A stretch of DNA of 64,000 bases, taken from Nitrospina sp. Its GTDB lineage: Bacteria; Nitrospinota; Nitrospinia; Nitrospinales; VA-1. The stretch spans positions 47,063-111,062 of the forward strand of contig JABHBK010000042.1 in NCBI GenBank assembly GCA_018673915.1, given 5' to 3'. The notes under the pieces were generated by a model, which was given only the letters and a program-made list of their open reading frames with translations, ran no database searches and was not told where the DNA came from. Below are positions 45,043-53,454 of this stretch, one piece after another (within the stretch, counting starts at the first letter, position 1; every line of letters begins with the position of its first letter). The position numbers and the translations under genes were made by a program.

Positions 45043-46149
45043 TTATGCGGGTAGGGTGAAATGGAAGGTAGTTCCTTTTCCTGATTCAGTTTCAAACCAT
45101 AGCTTTCCCTGGTGGTTTTCTTCAATAATGCCTTTGCAGGAAAGCAGGCCTAATCCGTTTCCATCCTTCTTGGTGGTTAGCGTATCTTTGAAAAGATATC
45201 CTTGAACATCCTCCGGAATTCCAGAACCTTTATCCGTAATGCTGACCTGTAGGAACCCATTGTCGCGGATGACCCGGACATCTACCTTGCCATCTTCTTC
45301 TGTGACGTACCCAGCATTGATGATCAGGTTTTGCAGGACACGTTGGATATCCAATGGATTAAAAACTGCATCCAGGGAATCCCCTTCGGGAAGAATATTG
45401 ATGGTTTTATTTTGTAATTGTTGGTGTGTGGTGAGCCCCGCTACGGTTTCTTTTATGACCGGCAAAATGGGATGTTTTGACTTCACATATTCGGTCTTTA
45501 TCTTTTTTATATGATTCAAACTGGAATCGAGAAGCTCCATAAGATTTGTCCGAACTGTTTCGACAACATGCTGACATTGCTCCATGTCTTCCAGCCCATC
45601 TCGCTTTGCATGCTTGGGATCGGTTCCTTGAAACATTTCGATCGAATCTTCAATGGTTAATTCAGCCAGTCCCAGTGTGCTGAGAAAATTGCGGATATCG
45701 TGTGTAAAAATACTCAATTTGCGCAGATCCTTCATCATTGTTTCGAGGTCGCTGCGAACGCGGCTCGATAAGGTACGCATGATGGAAAGGAGTGCCTGAG
45801 GCTCAGATGCCAGATAAGTGTGGAAATGTTCTTCATTTATTTCCATGAGCAAGGCATTCTCTTGTGCTCTGGCCGAAGCGGATCGTGCTTTGGACTCAAT
45901 CAGCGACATTTCACCGAGGTATTGGCCGGGACCTAAAATCGCTATTTGTTTGGGGCCCTTGAAGACTTCGAGTTCTCCCTCAAGGATGAGATACATGGCA
46001 TTTTCTAAGTCATCCTCATTGAAAAGAACTTCTTTAGGAGAAAGAGAAATTTCTCGGCAATGTTCTACCAATTGGGCCAAGGTAGACTCATCAAAAAAAC
46101 TGAGCAGGTCAGTCTCTTTTAAAAGTTGGGTTTTTTTACTTATATCCAT
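45043..46149 (-). CDS. cNMP-binding domain histidine kinase
   Basis: 368 residues. A cyclic-nucleotide-binding domain (about 8-125; YLILEGELEVFKG, PGQYLGEMSLIESKARSASARA) precedes a kinase with the phospho-His in FTHDIRNFLS (about 150). The ATPase domain has N box LQNLIINAGYV, G1 TDKGSGIPED and GNGLGLLSCKGII. No membrane helix is seen, so it senses a cytoplasmic signal. No cognate regulator is adjacent. Its cNMP domain echoes that of the first gene in the window. Confidence 0.9.
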   Translation of the reverse strand: MDISKKTQLLKETDLLSFFDESTLAQLVEHCREISLSPKEVLFNEDDLENAMYLILEGELEVFKGPKQIAILGPGQYLGEMSLIESKARSASARAQENALLMEINEEHFHTYLASEPQALLSIMRTLSSRVRSDLETMMKDLRKLSIFTHDIRNFLSTLGLAELTIEDSIEMFQGTDPKHAKRDGLEDMEQCQHVVETVRTNLMELLDSSLNHIKKIKTEYVKSKHPILPVIKETVAGLTTHQQLQNKTINILPEGDSLDAVFNPLDIQRVLQNLIINAGYVTEEDGKVDVRVIRDNGFLQVSITDKGSGIPEDVQGYLFKDTLTTKKDGNGLGLLSCKGIIEENHQGKLWFETESGKGTTFHFTLPA

Positions 46150-46228
46150 CTTGCAGGTATACCATCAATTACCCTCTAAGACAACATTGAGCGTTAAGAA
46201 GCGCCAACTTTTTATACAGCGCTTCTAA

Positions 46229-47599
46229 TTAAAGTCGAGTGGCGAGGATGGCGGTTTCTATATGCTGGGTTTGAGGGAACATATCTATCACGCGGATTTC
46301 CTCAATTTTGTATCCCTCGAGGCGTTCGAGATCACGGGCGAGTGTCGATGGATTGCATGAAATATAAACTATTTGTTTGGGCTTGGACTTTAACAAAGTT
46401 TGAATAACCGCTTCTGAGCAACCTTTACGCGGGGGATCCACGATGAAAGTGTGAATGGGTTTATCTAAAGTAATGGCATGTTCTTCCACCGTTCCAGTAA
46501 GAAACTGGCAATTAGAAAGCCCGTTATTTTCAGCGCTCAACTTTGCATCTTCCATTGCGGGTTCATACTTTTCGATTCCGATAACATTTCTACCTTGTTT
46601 TGCCAACCATAGGGCAATGCCTCCCGACCCGCTATATGCATCGATTATGGTTTGGTCTTCAGCTTTCTCGGTCCATTGACTGATCAGGCTGTAAAGTTTT
46701 TCAGCCTGTTTGGAATGGATTTGAAAAAAGGAGCCAAGGGAAAGGTGAAAGGTCAGCTCTCCCAGTTTTTCGGTAAAATGGTTTTTGCCCCATAACACTC
46801 GGTTTTCGTTACCAAGGATCACATTGGTGTTTTTCAGGTTGGTATTTTGAATCATTCCGACAATGCCTAACTGCTTTAATACCTTCTCCTGAGTCAAGTC
46901 GGTTAGGAAACCTCTTGGAAACCTTCCTTTATATGTGACCAGCCCTACCAGAGTTTCCCCGGTGGATGTGGAATGGCGAATGATCAGTCCACGCAGAAGC
47001 CCTCGGTAATTACTTTCGTTATAGATGGAGATGTCATGCTTAATCAAAAGCTGACGAATCCATTCCTTGGTATCATTAATTGCTGGCAGGAGAATGTCAC
47101 AGGTGGTTGAGTCTGCAATATTATGGGAGCCTTCGGCGTAAAACCCGATTGCAGGTTTTCCACCTTTCCCCTGTATGGCAAAACTACCTTTATTACGATA
47201 TTCGTATCCAGAGTCCGCTGGGATGGTTTTGATATTTTCGGGAGTATCAAGACCGGCAATGCGTTGCAGACTGTCTTTGACAACTTGCACCTTGAACTGC
47301 AATTGTTTTTCATAATTCAGGTCTTGAAATTTACAGCCGCCGCATTTGAAAAAGACTGGGCAGGGCGGGTCGATACGGTCTTTTGACAATTCAATTCTTT
47401 TAAGTACATCTACTACGCCAAATCGCGGAGTGATTTTGATGACTTTTCCCAAGACCTTGTCTCCGGGAACTCCCCCAGGCGTGAACAGGGTGTAGCCCTC
47501 GTGTCGACACAGTCCGTCTCCACTGGAGGCAAGAGTTTCAACATCCAGCTCAAGCCGGTCTCCTCTTTTGACGGGAATATTCAGTTTCAGTTTTGCCAT
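46229..47599 (-). CDS. RlmD/RumA-type 23S rRNA (uracil-5)-methyltransferase
   Basis: 456 residues: an N-terminal TRAM domain (about 1-65), 4Fe-4S cysteines CPVFFKCGGC (about 79-88), SAM motif DAYSGSGGIALWLA (about 321), and C-terminal FIVDPPRKGCSEAV and YISCNPSTLARDL, where the second Cys is the catalytic nucleophile. It modifies uridine in 23S rRNA (RlmD) or tRNA/rRNA (RlmCD); which one is not fixed. Confidence 0.93.
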   Translation of the reverse strand: MAKLKLNIPVKRGDRLELDVETLASSGDGLCRHEGYTLFTPGGVPGDKVLGKVIKITPRFGVVDVLKRIELSKDRIDPPCPVFFKCGGCKFQDLNYEKQLQFKVQVVKDSLQRIAGLDTPENIKTIPADSGYEYRNKGSFAIQGKGGKPAIGFYAEGSHNIADSTTCDILLPAINDTKEWIRQLLIKHDISIYNESNYRGLLRGLIIRHSTSTGETLVGLVTYKGRFPRGFLTDLTQEKVLKQLGIVGMIQNTNLKNTNVILGNENRVLWGKNHFTEKLGELTFHLSLGSFFQIHSKQAEKLYSLISQWTEKAEDQTIIDAYSGSGGIALWLAKQGRNVIGIEKYEPAMEDAKLSAENNGLSNCQFLTGTVEEHAITLDKPIHTFIVDPPRKGCSEAVIQTLLKSKPKQIVYISCNPSTLARDLERLEGYKIEEIRVIDMFPQTQHIETAILATRL

Positions 47600-47732
47600 G
47601 GGCTAAAGATATCTCTTGAATTGTAGGAAGTGAAGAACCATAGCACCCAGCGGTTTGGTAAGCAAATGCTAATATGGTTGCAGGTCAAGTGGGGCAGTAA
47701 AGAGAGGGTATTGGGATAAAGGTGTTTTTAAG

Positions 47733-48629
47733 CTACTCGGCTTTCTGCCAGGCTTCAAGAATTTTTATTGCCCTGTCCTCATTGTGAAATTGATCGGCCT
47801 CTAGATCGTATCGAAGTATTAGCGTACCCAAAAACACATTGGGCACATTAAGTTGACGCGGAACGATGAGCACCGGAGTTACATTATTTCGGTTATGGCG
47901 CTCGATTAAATAATTTCGATAGGCCAGGGCCATTTGTTCCACTTCAGGTAAAGCTTGTTTTAAATCGTCTCGCAACCGAAAATATCGAATTTCTATAACG
48001 TAATGATGGTATGGGCTGATTAACAGAGCGTCCATAGTCAACTGGGTAAACCTGTCAGAGATGGTAATTTCTTCTTTCAGTTCATGGGGGCCGAAAGGCC
48101 CTTTTCCAGATTGCAGGGCTCGATGAACAGCCACATGAAACTTATGAGCTTCTTCCAATAAAAGGCGATTAGGGTCTTGGGGTTTATTATAAACGTCCCA
48201 AGGTTCGTGTTGTCCGTAAAGAGACTGAGTTTCGCCTTTCATCTCCTCTTCTTTGATTTTTAACTCACTCTTGCGTTTATTTTCAACTTCATCGGCGGTT
48301 GCTTTTTGGATTAAATATTGGTGGTGCTCCTTCCTGCGCCAAAGAAGTGCTCCGAGTTTTTCAATAAAGTGCAATTCGGTGATGAGAGCCGCAATGATGA
48401 AAATGCTCAGTCCATAAATAATCGGGTGATTGGCACCGAAGGACAATGAAATAACCATGAGACTGCCAAGTAACTTTATAGATAGGGCATCTCGGCGGGG
48501 TCGGTAAATGATGCGCAGTGTCACAATCAATACCGCTATGGCAAAAATCATTGCCAGAAGAGACTCACCCGTGGCGAACCATCTTGCCATGGATTCCATC
48601 ATTCCCGAATCTGCTATCGATTTTTCCAT
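47733..48629 (-). CDS. Membrane protein with possible nuclease-like cytoplasmic domain
   Basis: 298 residues from ATG 48629, set by AAGGAG seven bases upstream; the frame opens earlier (48665) without support. Hydrophobic segments lie at about 16-37 and 50-82, followed by a charged coiled stretch and a C-terminal domain. The latter has strands with MDALLISPYHHYVIEIRYF, which could be a PD-(D/E)xK-type D...ExK/R motif, then VTPVLIVPRQLNVP. No family is recognised. It is divergent from the nucleosidase gene. Confidence 0.7.
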   Translation of the reverse strand: MEKSIADSGMMESMARWFATGESLLAMIFAIAVLIVTLRIIYRPRRDALSIKLLGSLMVISLSFGANHPIIYGLSIFIIAALITELHFIEKLGALLWRRKEHHQYLIQKATADEVENKRKSELKIKEEEMKGETQSLYGQHEPWDVYNKPQDPNRLLLEEAHKFHVAVHRALQSGKGPFGPHELKEEITISDRFTQLTMDALLISPYHHYVIEIRYFRLRDDLKQALPEVEQMALAYRNYLIERHNRNNVTPVLIVPRQLNVPNVFLGTLILRYDLEADQFHNEDRAIKILEAWQKAE

Positions 48630-48636
48630 GGCTGCG

Positions 48637-48642
48637 CTCCTT
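48637..48642 (-). promoter_or_regulatory. Shine-Dalgarno that fixes the membrane-protein start
   Basis: AAGGAG on the minus strand, seven bases before ATG 48629, with no comparable site before the longer 48665 start. Confidence 0.65.
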
Positions 48643-48755
48643 TTTTCCAAGACATGGGAAACCAAATAAAATTAAGCTTATTATAATGTCATTTACCAAT
48701 ATGCGAAGGGTATTTTAAACAGCCGGGCTGAAAGAGGGTGGTATACTTCTGAGCC

Positions 48756-49496
48756 ATGAATGATTGCATTGCCATATTTGGAGCGATAAAAGAAGAAATT
48801 GCTGGCATCAAAGGGGCAATGAATATTTCAGATCGTGTACGTCTGGGTAAAACCGATGCCTGGCCCGGAAGGTGGGGGCAGCAGAATATTGTCCTGATCC
48901 GGTCCGGCGTGGGCAAGCAAAGAGCAGAGGATTCTGCTCTTCAAGTCATCGATCGTTTTCAGCCTAAGGCCTTGATCAGTACCGGCTATGCGGGTGCTGT
49001 CCAACCGGAACTGAATGTCGGCGACCTGATGATTGCTGATTCTATTAGGGAGGCGAATGCGGAAGAGGACAGGAAATATTTCCCTGATCCCAATTGGTTG
49101 GATCGTGCTCGAAGTGTTGTCTCTCCTGATGGAGTCAAGAAGGTTGTCGGCGGATTGCTTACCGTTAGTAATGTGATTCATGACCCCGCAATCAAGCGTG
49201 AACTTGGAAGGAATTATAGCGTTCAAGCAGTGGAAATGGAAACTTCGGCGATTGCCAGAGTGGCTGAAGATAAGAGCCTGCCTTGGTTATCTGTGCGGGT
49301 GATATCTGATAGTATTGACCAGGAACTCTTGGACAGCTCTTCGTTTTTGGGGAGTGATGGAGAAGTTTCAACTCTCAAGGCGGGATGGTATGTGTTGACG
49401 CACCCTGGTTCTCTCAAAAGTGCTTTGTCGCTTCGTACCCAAACTCAATTTGCGACACAGACCATAACAAAATTTTTATCTGACTTGTTAGGATAA
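48756..49496 (+). CDS. Nucleoside phosphorylase/nucleosidase family protein
   Basis: 246 residues of the PNP/UDP superfamily: GAIKEEIAGI at the N-terminus, RSGVGKQRAEDSA (about 50), STGYAGAVQPELNVGDLMI and the substrate-site stretch VEMETSAIA (about 163). It is MTA/SAH nucleosidase-like, and a hopanoid-type phosphorylase (HpnG) or futalosine hydrolase is also possible. With mtnA in the window, a methionine-salvage link can be imagined but is not shown. Confidence 0.85.
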   Translation: MNDCIAIFGAIKEEIAGIKGAMNISDRVRLGKTDAWPGRWGQQNIVLIRSGVGKQRAEDSALQVIDRFQPKALISTGYAGAVQPELNVGDLMIADSIREANAEEDRKYFPDPNWLDRARSVVSPDGVKKVVGGLLTVSNVIHDPAIKRELGRNYSVQAVEMETSAIARVAEDKSLPWLSVRVISDSIDQELLDSSSFLGSDGEVSTLKAGWYVLTHPGSLKSALSLRTQTQFATQTITKFLSDLLG

Positions 49497-49509
49497 TTTT
49501 AAAATAGCT

Positions 49510-50427
49510 TCACGCATCTTCTGCGACGACTTTATTTCTGCCAGATTCTTTTGCCAGATAAAGTCTTTTGTCGGCGAGATCGATAGTTTTATCGATAGGA
49601 GCTTCGCCATTATATTTGCTGACCCCGAAACTCATGGTTACGTGAATTTCTTTTCCCTCATGCATGATGGATTGCGCGGAAATTTTTTCCCGGATTTTAT
49701 TGCCAAGCTGGACCGCCCCCTTTATATCTGTTTCAGGAAGTAAAATTAGAAACTCCTCCCCTCCCCATCTTGAAATCTGGTCTATTTCTCGCTTTTCTGT
49801 ATCCAGGAGTTTACTGATACTTACCAAAACAGCGTCACCCGCAGCATGACCAAAGGTGTCATTTATTTTTTTAAAAAAATCAATATCACCAAAAAGTATT
49901 GAAAAAGGCTTCTGACTTCGTTTGAAACGTGCGGCTTCATTATCAATCCGTTTCAAAAAGGTTCGCCGGTTAAACAGGCCGGTCAGCGGGTCTGTTTCGC
50001 TATCCTGGATTAATTTTTTGAGTGCGGCAGATAAAGTTAGGTGGGTTCTGACTCTTGCCAGGACTTCTTCCTGCCTGAAAGGCTTCATGATGAAGTCAAC
50101 GGCTCCAGCCTCAAACCCCTTTACCACATCCTCGATATCTCCCTTGGCGGTAATAAAGATAACAGGTATGTTTTTTGACTCCTCGTCTTCTTTTAAGCGC
50201 TTGCACACTTCATACCCATCCATTTCGGGCATCATGACATCCAGCAATATCAAATCGGGTTTTAGTTTTGGGATTAAATCGAGGGCCATTTTTCCGTTGA
50301 GGGCCACTGAAATTTTGGCCCCAACTAGTGTGAGAGTTTTTCGTAAAACATTAATATTTTCTTTAGTATCGTCAACAATCATTATTGTCATGGAATCCGC
50401 TGGAAACCATTTTTCCATATGGAACAT
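49510..50427 (-). CDS. Response regulator diguanylate cyclase (intact GGDEF)
   Basis: 305 residues. The receiver has the phospho-Asp in LILLDVMMPEMDG and Lys in IMKPFR. A full GGDEF domain follows: GDIDFFKKINDTFGHAAGD, active site RWGGEEF, and an RxxD inhibitory site (REID) five residues before it. It should make c-di-GMP with product inhibition. The ATG at 50427 is only two bases from GGAG; ATG 50418 is an alternative. It is a close relative of the degenerate version at 28109. Confidence 0.9.
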   Translation of the reverse strand: MFHMEKWFPADSMTIMIVDDTKENINVLRKTLTLVGAKISVALNGKMALDLIPKLKPDLILLDVMMPEMDGYEVCKRLKEDEESKNIPVIFITAKGDIEDVVKGFEAGAVDFIMKPFRQEEVLARVRTHLTLSAALKKLIQDSETDPLTGLFNRRTFLKRIDNEAARFKRSQKPFSILFGDIDFFKKINDTFGHAAGDAVLVSISKLLDTEKREIDQISRWGGEEFLILLPETDIKGAVQLGNKIREKISAQSIMHEGKEIHVTMSFGVSKYNGEAPIDKTIDLADKRLYLAKESGRNKVVAEDA

Positions 50428-50712
50428 TCATCTCTCCTGCGTACTTTGCCACAGTTTTTTTTAAATGGGAATTATAATGGACAAAGCGCGACTTAGTGGT
50501 AGGGGGTTTTCATGACATGTGGGCAAAAATTGACGGAAAGTAGGGATAAACTGCACAAACCGAGAGGAAATTTGACTCAAAGAGCTATTGGTGGAGAATT
50601 GGTAGAGTGTTTATTTGGAATGACTTATGGGGTTTCTGCTGTTGGGAAAACAAAATGGCATAGAGATTGCTTTATATATTATTGAAGATTCGAACTGGCA
50701 CTGCCACCTCCA

Positions 50713-50747
50713 ACGGATTGGGTTTACCTCCAAGTGGCCCAATCCGT
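50713..50747. repeat. Perfect 10-bp inverted repeat
   Basis: ACGGATTGGG (50713-50722) and CCCAATCCGT (50738-50747), separated by 15 bases. It could be an operator or hairpin. Confidence 0.5.
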
Positions 50748-50783
50748 GGCGTGCCAAATCGATGGCTAACAAGTTTTTCTCTC

Positions 50784-50805
50784 CGGCTCCCTACCAAGGG
50801 AGCCG
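50784..50805. repeat. Perfect 9-bp hairpin
   Basis: CGGCTCCCT-ACCA-AGGGAGCCG, 35 bases past the stop of the Kelch gene on the minus strand. It may act as a terminator or mRNA 3' end, although no T-run follows. Confidence 0.5.
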
Positions 50806-50840
50806 CCCTCCCCCCCTCTTTCTTTCCGCAATAGCTCAAA

Positions 50841-51785
50841 TCAATTCAGTTTAAAGACATAATGCGTGTCACTTCCACTTCCACCTGGCCTGGGTCCACC
50901 TGTCAAAATATGGATTTCATCTTTCCATAAAACCGATGCTAATCCGTGTCGACCTGATGGCATGGGTTTAAAGGTTTTCCATTTATTTGTAGAGGGATCA
51001 TATGCTTCATTTTCAACAAAGGTTCCTTGTCCAGATTCTCCACCGAATACATGGATCAAACCATTTAGAACCTGTGATGTGATACCGCTTCGGGCTGTAG
51101 GAAGAGGGGGGTGGCGATTCCACTTACCTGTTTTAATATCATAGGATTCATTAGCATCCAGATTATTGTTGTAGTCGACATCTACTCTTCCTCCAATGGC
51201 AAATAGTTTTTTGCCTGTCACGGAGACAGTAAGGTGGTCGCGTGCAGTGGGCATGGGAGAAAGAGTTTCCCAGGTATCTGTTTTTGGGTCATAGACTTCA
51301 TGCGCAGGCGTATTGACCAAAGTCAGTAGTTTTCGGTGCGCGCCTCCAACCAAATGAATTTTCCCTTCAATCACTCCGGCTGAATGCGCTCCACGCTCCG
51401 TGGGCATGGGAGCTTTGGGTGTCCAGCGATGGATTTCTGGATCATACTCATAGTTAACATTTACGGGTCTCCATGTACCGGAATCAAATCCGCCTATGAC
51501 ATACAGTTTGCCGTTCACAACAGAAGCCGTTGTATGGTGCAGACCTCGAGGAAGGGGAATGATTCGACTCCATACCCCAGATTTAGGATTCCATACGTCT
51601 ACATTTTTGGAAATTCCTTTTGGGGTGAATCCTCCGAACAAATAAATTTTATTATCGACAAGGGCGGAAGAAGACTCAGTTCTTTTTAAGGGAGTGGAAG
51701 CAAGCTCAACCCAAGTGCCATCGGCTTTTGAGGTAAGGGGGAAAAGAAAAATTCCGGCAAGGATAATGATGGAAATCTTTTTCAT
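50841..51785 (-). CDS. Secreted Kelch-repeat protein
   Basis: 314 residues from ATG 51785 (a GTG at 51797 also opens the frame). The signal peptide ends about LTSKA. Five or six Kelch units follow with the GG-Tyr-Trp pattern (NKIYLFGGF, KLYVIGGF, KIHLVGGAH, KLFAIGGR, LIHVFGGE, EIHILTGG), a single beta-propeller. It is likely periplasmic or exported. Ligand unknown. Adjacent to kdsA, 73 bases away. Confidence 0.88.
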   Translation of the reverse strand: MKKISIIILAGIFLFPLTSKADGTWVELASTPLKRTESSSALVDNKIYLFGGFTPKGISKNVDVWNPKSGVWSRIIPLPRGLHHTTASVVNGKLYVIGGFDSGTWRPVNVNYEYDPEIHRWTPKAPMPTERGAHSAGVIEGKIHLVGGAHRKLLTLVNTPAHEVYDPKTDTWETLSPMPTARDHLTVSVTGKKLFAIGGRVDVDYNNNLDANESYDIKTGKWNRHPPLPTARSGITSQVLNGLIHVFGGESGQGTFVENEAYDPSTNKWKTFKPMPSGRHGLASVLWKDEIHILTGGPRPGGSGSDTHYVFKLN

Positions 51786-51858
51786 GGTTTCTTCCACTAA
51801 GCGTGGGGCCGGTCTGCTATTGCTTTATTTGGCGAGCAAAAAGTTGTTTCGGCTCAAA

Positions 51859-52728
51859 TTAGTCTTTGCTAGTTGCCTTCCCTGCCAAGGGGCCTCGTAC
51901 TATTTGATCCAGAGTGATTAACTGTTCCAGAAGTTCAGGCAGTAAATCGAGTTTCAACATATTAGGCCCATCCGATAATGCTTGATCAGGATCAGGATGG
52001 ATTTCCATAAACAGGGCATCACACCCTACTGCTACGGCACCACGAGCCAGGTCGGGGATCATCTCTCTCTGCCCGCCACTCTTGGTGCCCTGACCACCTG
52101 GTTGTTGCAGGCTGTGAGTGGAATCAAAAATGACCGGATAGCCATACTCCCGCATCAAAACAAGGGAACGCATATCTACTACGAGATTATTGTAACCAAA
52201 TGTTGCACCTCGTTCTGTAAGAAGAATATTTTTACTTCCGCTTTCTTCAAGTTTGTTTACGACATTTTTCATGTCCCAGGGCGCCATGAACTGCCCTTTT
52301 TTAACATTGATTGGTTTGCCAGTGCTGGCTGCTTTCACCAGAAGGTCCGTTTGACGGCAAAGAAAAGCGGGGATCTGCAAAACATCAAGCACTTCTGCCG
52401 CAGGCTCGACTTCTTCTTCCTTGTGAACATCAGACAAAATGGGAAGACTTAAATCAGTCTTGATCTTTTGCAGTATTTTTAATCCCTCTGTCATTCCTGG
52501 GCCACGAAACGATTGAATGGAAGACCGGTTGGCTTTGTCGTACGAAGCTTTAAAAATGAAAGGCACTCCCATATCTTCTGTAATGCGTTTGAGTTTTTCA
52601 GCAATGTCCCGGGTAATCTTTTCAGACTCAATTACGCAGGGGCCTGCGATCAATGCTAGCGGATTCTGCCCGCCAATATTAAAGGCACCTGTTGGAACAG
52701 GGTGAGTAATTTTAGGTGTGTTATTCAT
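51859..52728 (-). CDS. kdsA: 3-deoxy-8-phosphooctulonate synthase
   Basis: 289 residues, close to the usual length. KdsA motifs: LIAGPCVIES (about 26), KASYDKANRSS (about 60), LSDVHKEEEV, CRQTDLLVKAA, GQFMAPWDMKN, DSTHSLQQPGGQGTKSGGQRE and MEIHPDPDQALSDGPNML. The Cys in GPC suggests the metal-dependent type, although this is not certain. It makes Kdo-8-P for lipopolysaccharide. It overlaps a pseudo-receiver gene by eight bases. Confidence 0.95.
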   Translation of the reverse strand: MNNTPKITHPVPTGAFNIGGQNPLALIAGPCVIESEKITRDIAEKLKRITEDMGVPFIFKASYDKANRSSIQSFRGPGMTEGLKILQKIKTDLSLPILSDVHKEEEVEPAAEVLDVLQIPAFLCRQTDLLVKAASTGKPINVKKGQFMAPWDMKNVVNKLEESGSKNILLTERGATFGYNNLVVDMRSLVLMREYGYPVIFDSTHSLQQPGGQGTKSGGQREMIPDLARGAVAVGCDALFMEIHPDPDQALSDGPNMLKLDLLPELLEQLITLDQIVRGPLAGKATSKD

Positions 52729-53170
52729 TCGCCGCCTCTATAAGGGCATCCTGTACTTCCTTTGAAATTGGAACGGGGTGAGGTACTTCAGAGCGGGGGG
52801 GTAGCCCCTCCTCAGCAAGAAGGCCCAGCAATATTTCGCGCACCTTTTCGTTATTGGAGGCCTTGTACACATTGGGGAACCCATTTGCAGTTATTTCAGC
52901 CAAATTGATATCTGGAAAATCATCGTTGAGAATAAAGATCAAGGGAATTTTCCGGAATTTTTTCTTTAAATTCATCAGGTGTTTGATCTCGTTTTTTTCC
53001 TTCCGCGGAACAAACACGATCAAGTCGCAATTTATCAATTCGGGTTTTTTGAAACAATCGTTGGGAGAGATGAATGTCATGACGGTGAAAACCTCTTCAC
53101 TGAGAAATTTCGCCAATTGAATACGCTCACTCCTTATTGGATCAACAATAAATATGGTCTTGTAATCCAT
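52721..53170 (-). CDS. Degenerate receiver-domain protein
   Basis: 149 residues with the alpha/beta pattern of a CheY receiver. The phosphoacceptor position is Val (CDLIVFVPRKEK) and the acidic pair is reduced to one Asp (IVDPIRSE), so it cannot be phosphorylated in the usual way. A 25-residue proline-rich tail follows. It overlaps the kdsA start by eight bases, so the two are coupled. It may be a protein-interaction module. Confidence 0.7.
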   Translation of the reverse strand: MDYKTIFIVDPIRSERIQLAKFLSEEVFTVMTFISPNDCFKKPELINCDLIVFVPRKEKNEIKHLMNLKKKFRKIPLIFILNDDFPDINLAEITANGFPNVYKASNNEKVREILLGLLAEEGLPPRSEVPHPVPISKEVQDALIEAANE

Positions 53171-53192
53171 AAAACCTTTCTGAAATTGAAAC

Positions 53193-53319
53193 CACTTGGC
53201 GTGGTGCCAAAGTGAAATAACTATTACCCCTTCGGGGCGCTAAGGTTAAATATCAGGTCCAAGAGCAACCGCGTGCTCGGCTAAATGGGTTATTGCCAGT
53301 CGCTACCCTCTCTAGAGGG
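53193..53319. repeat. Three short hairpins in the kdsA/NfeD intergenic region
   Basis: CACTTGGC...GCCAAAGTG (53193-53214), a UUCG-type CCCC-TTCG-GGG (53226-53236) and CCCTC-TCTA-GAGGG (53306-53319). No gene is seen in this gap. Confidence 0.45.
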
Positions 53320-53454
53320 ACATTCTATCATTAAACGGATCAGCGGTAACTTAAAATCAGTCCCAGCTTGGTTGTGGGGTTTGCTTTATTTATTTCCCTG
53401 TGAAACAATAATATTAAGCTTAGACGGAAAACTTCCGACACTTTGGTTAGCCTG

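Larger units (their letters stand above)
50428..50840. other. 413-base intergenic region with two inverted repeats
   Basis: No gene is supported here; a + ORF (50627-50854) has no ribosome site or domain. The region holds two perfect inverted repeats (listed separately) and a pyrimidine tract at 50806-50826. Confidence 0.6.

Noticed and set aside
50627..50854. + strand ORF of 75 codons in the intergenic region
   Set aside because: It reads through two inverted repeats and into the 3' end of the Kelch gene; composition and start are not gene-like.
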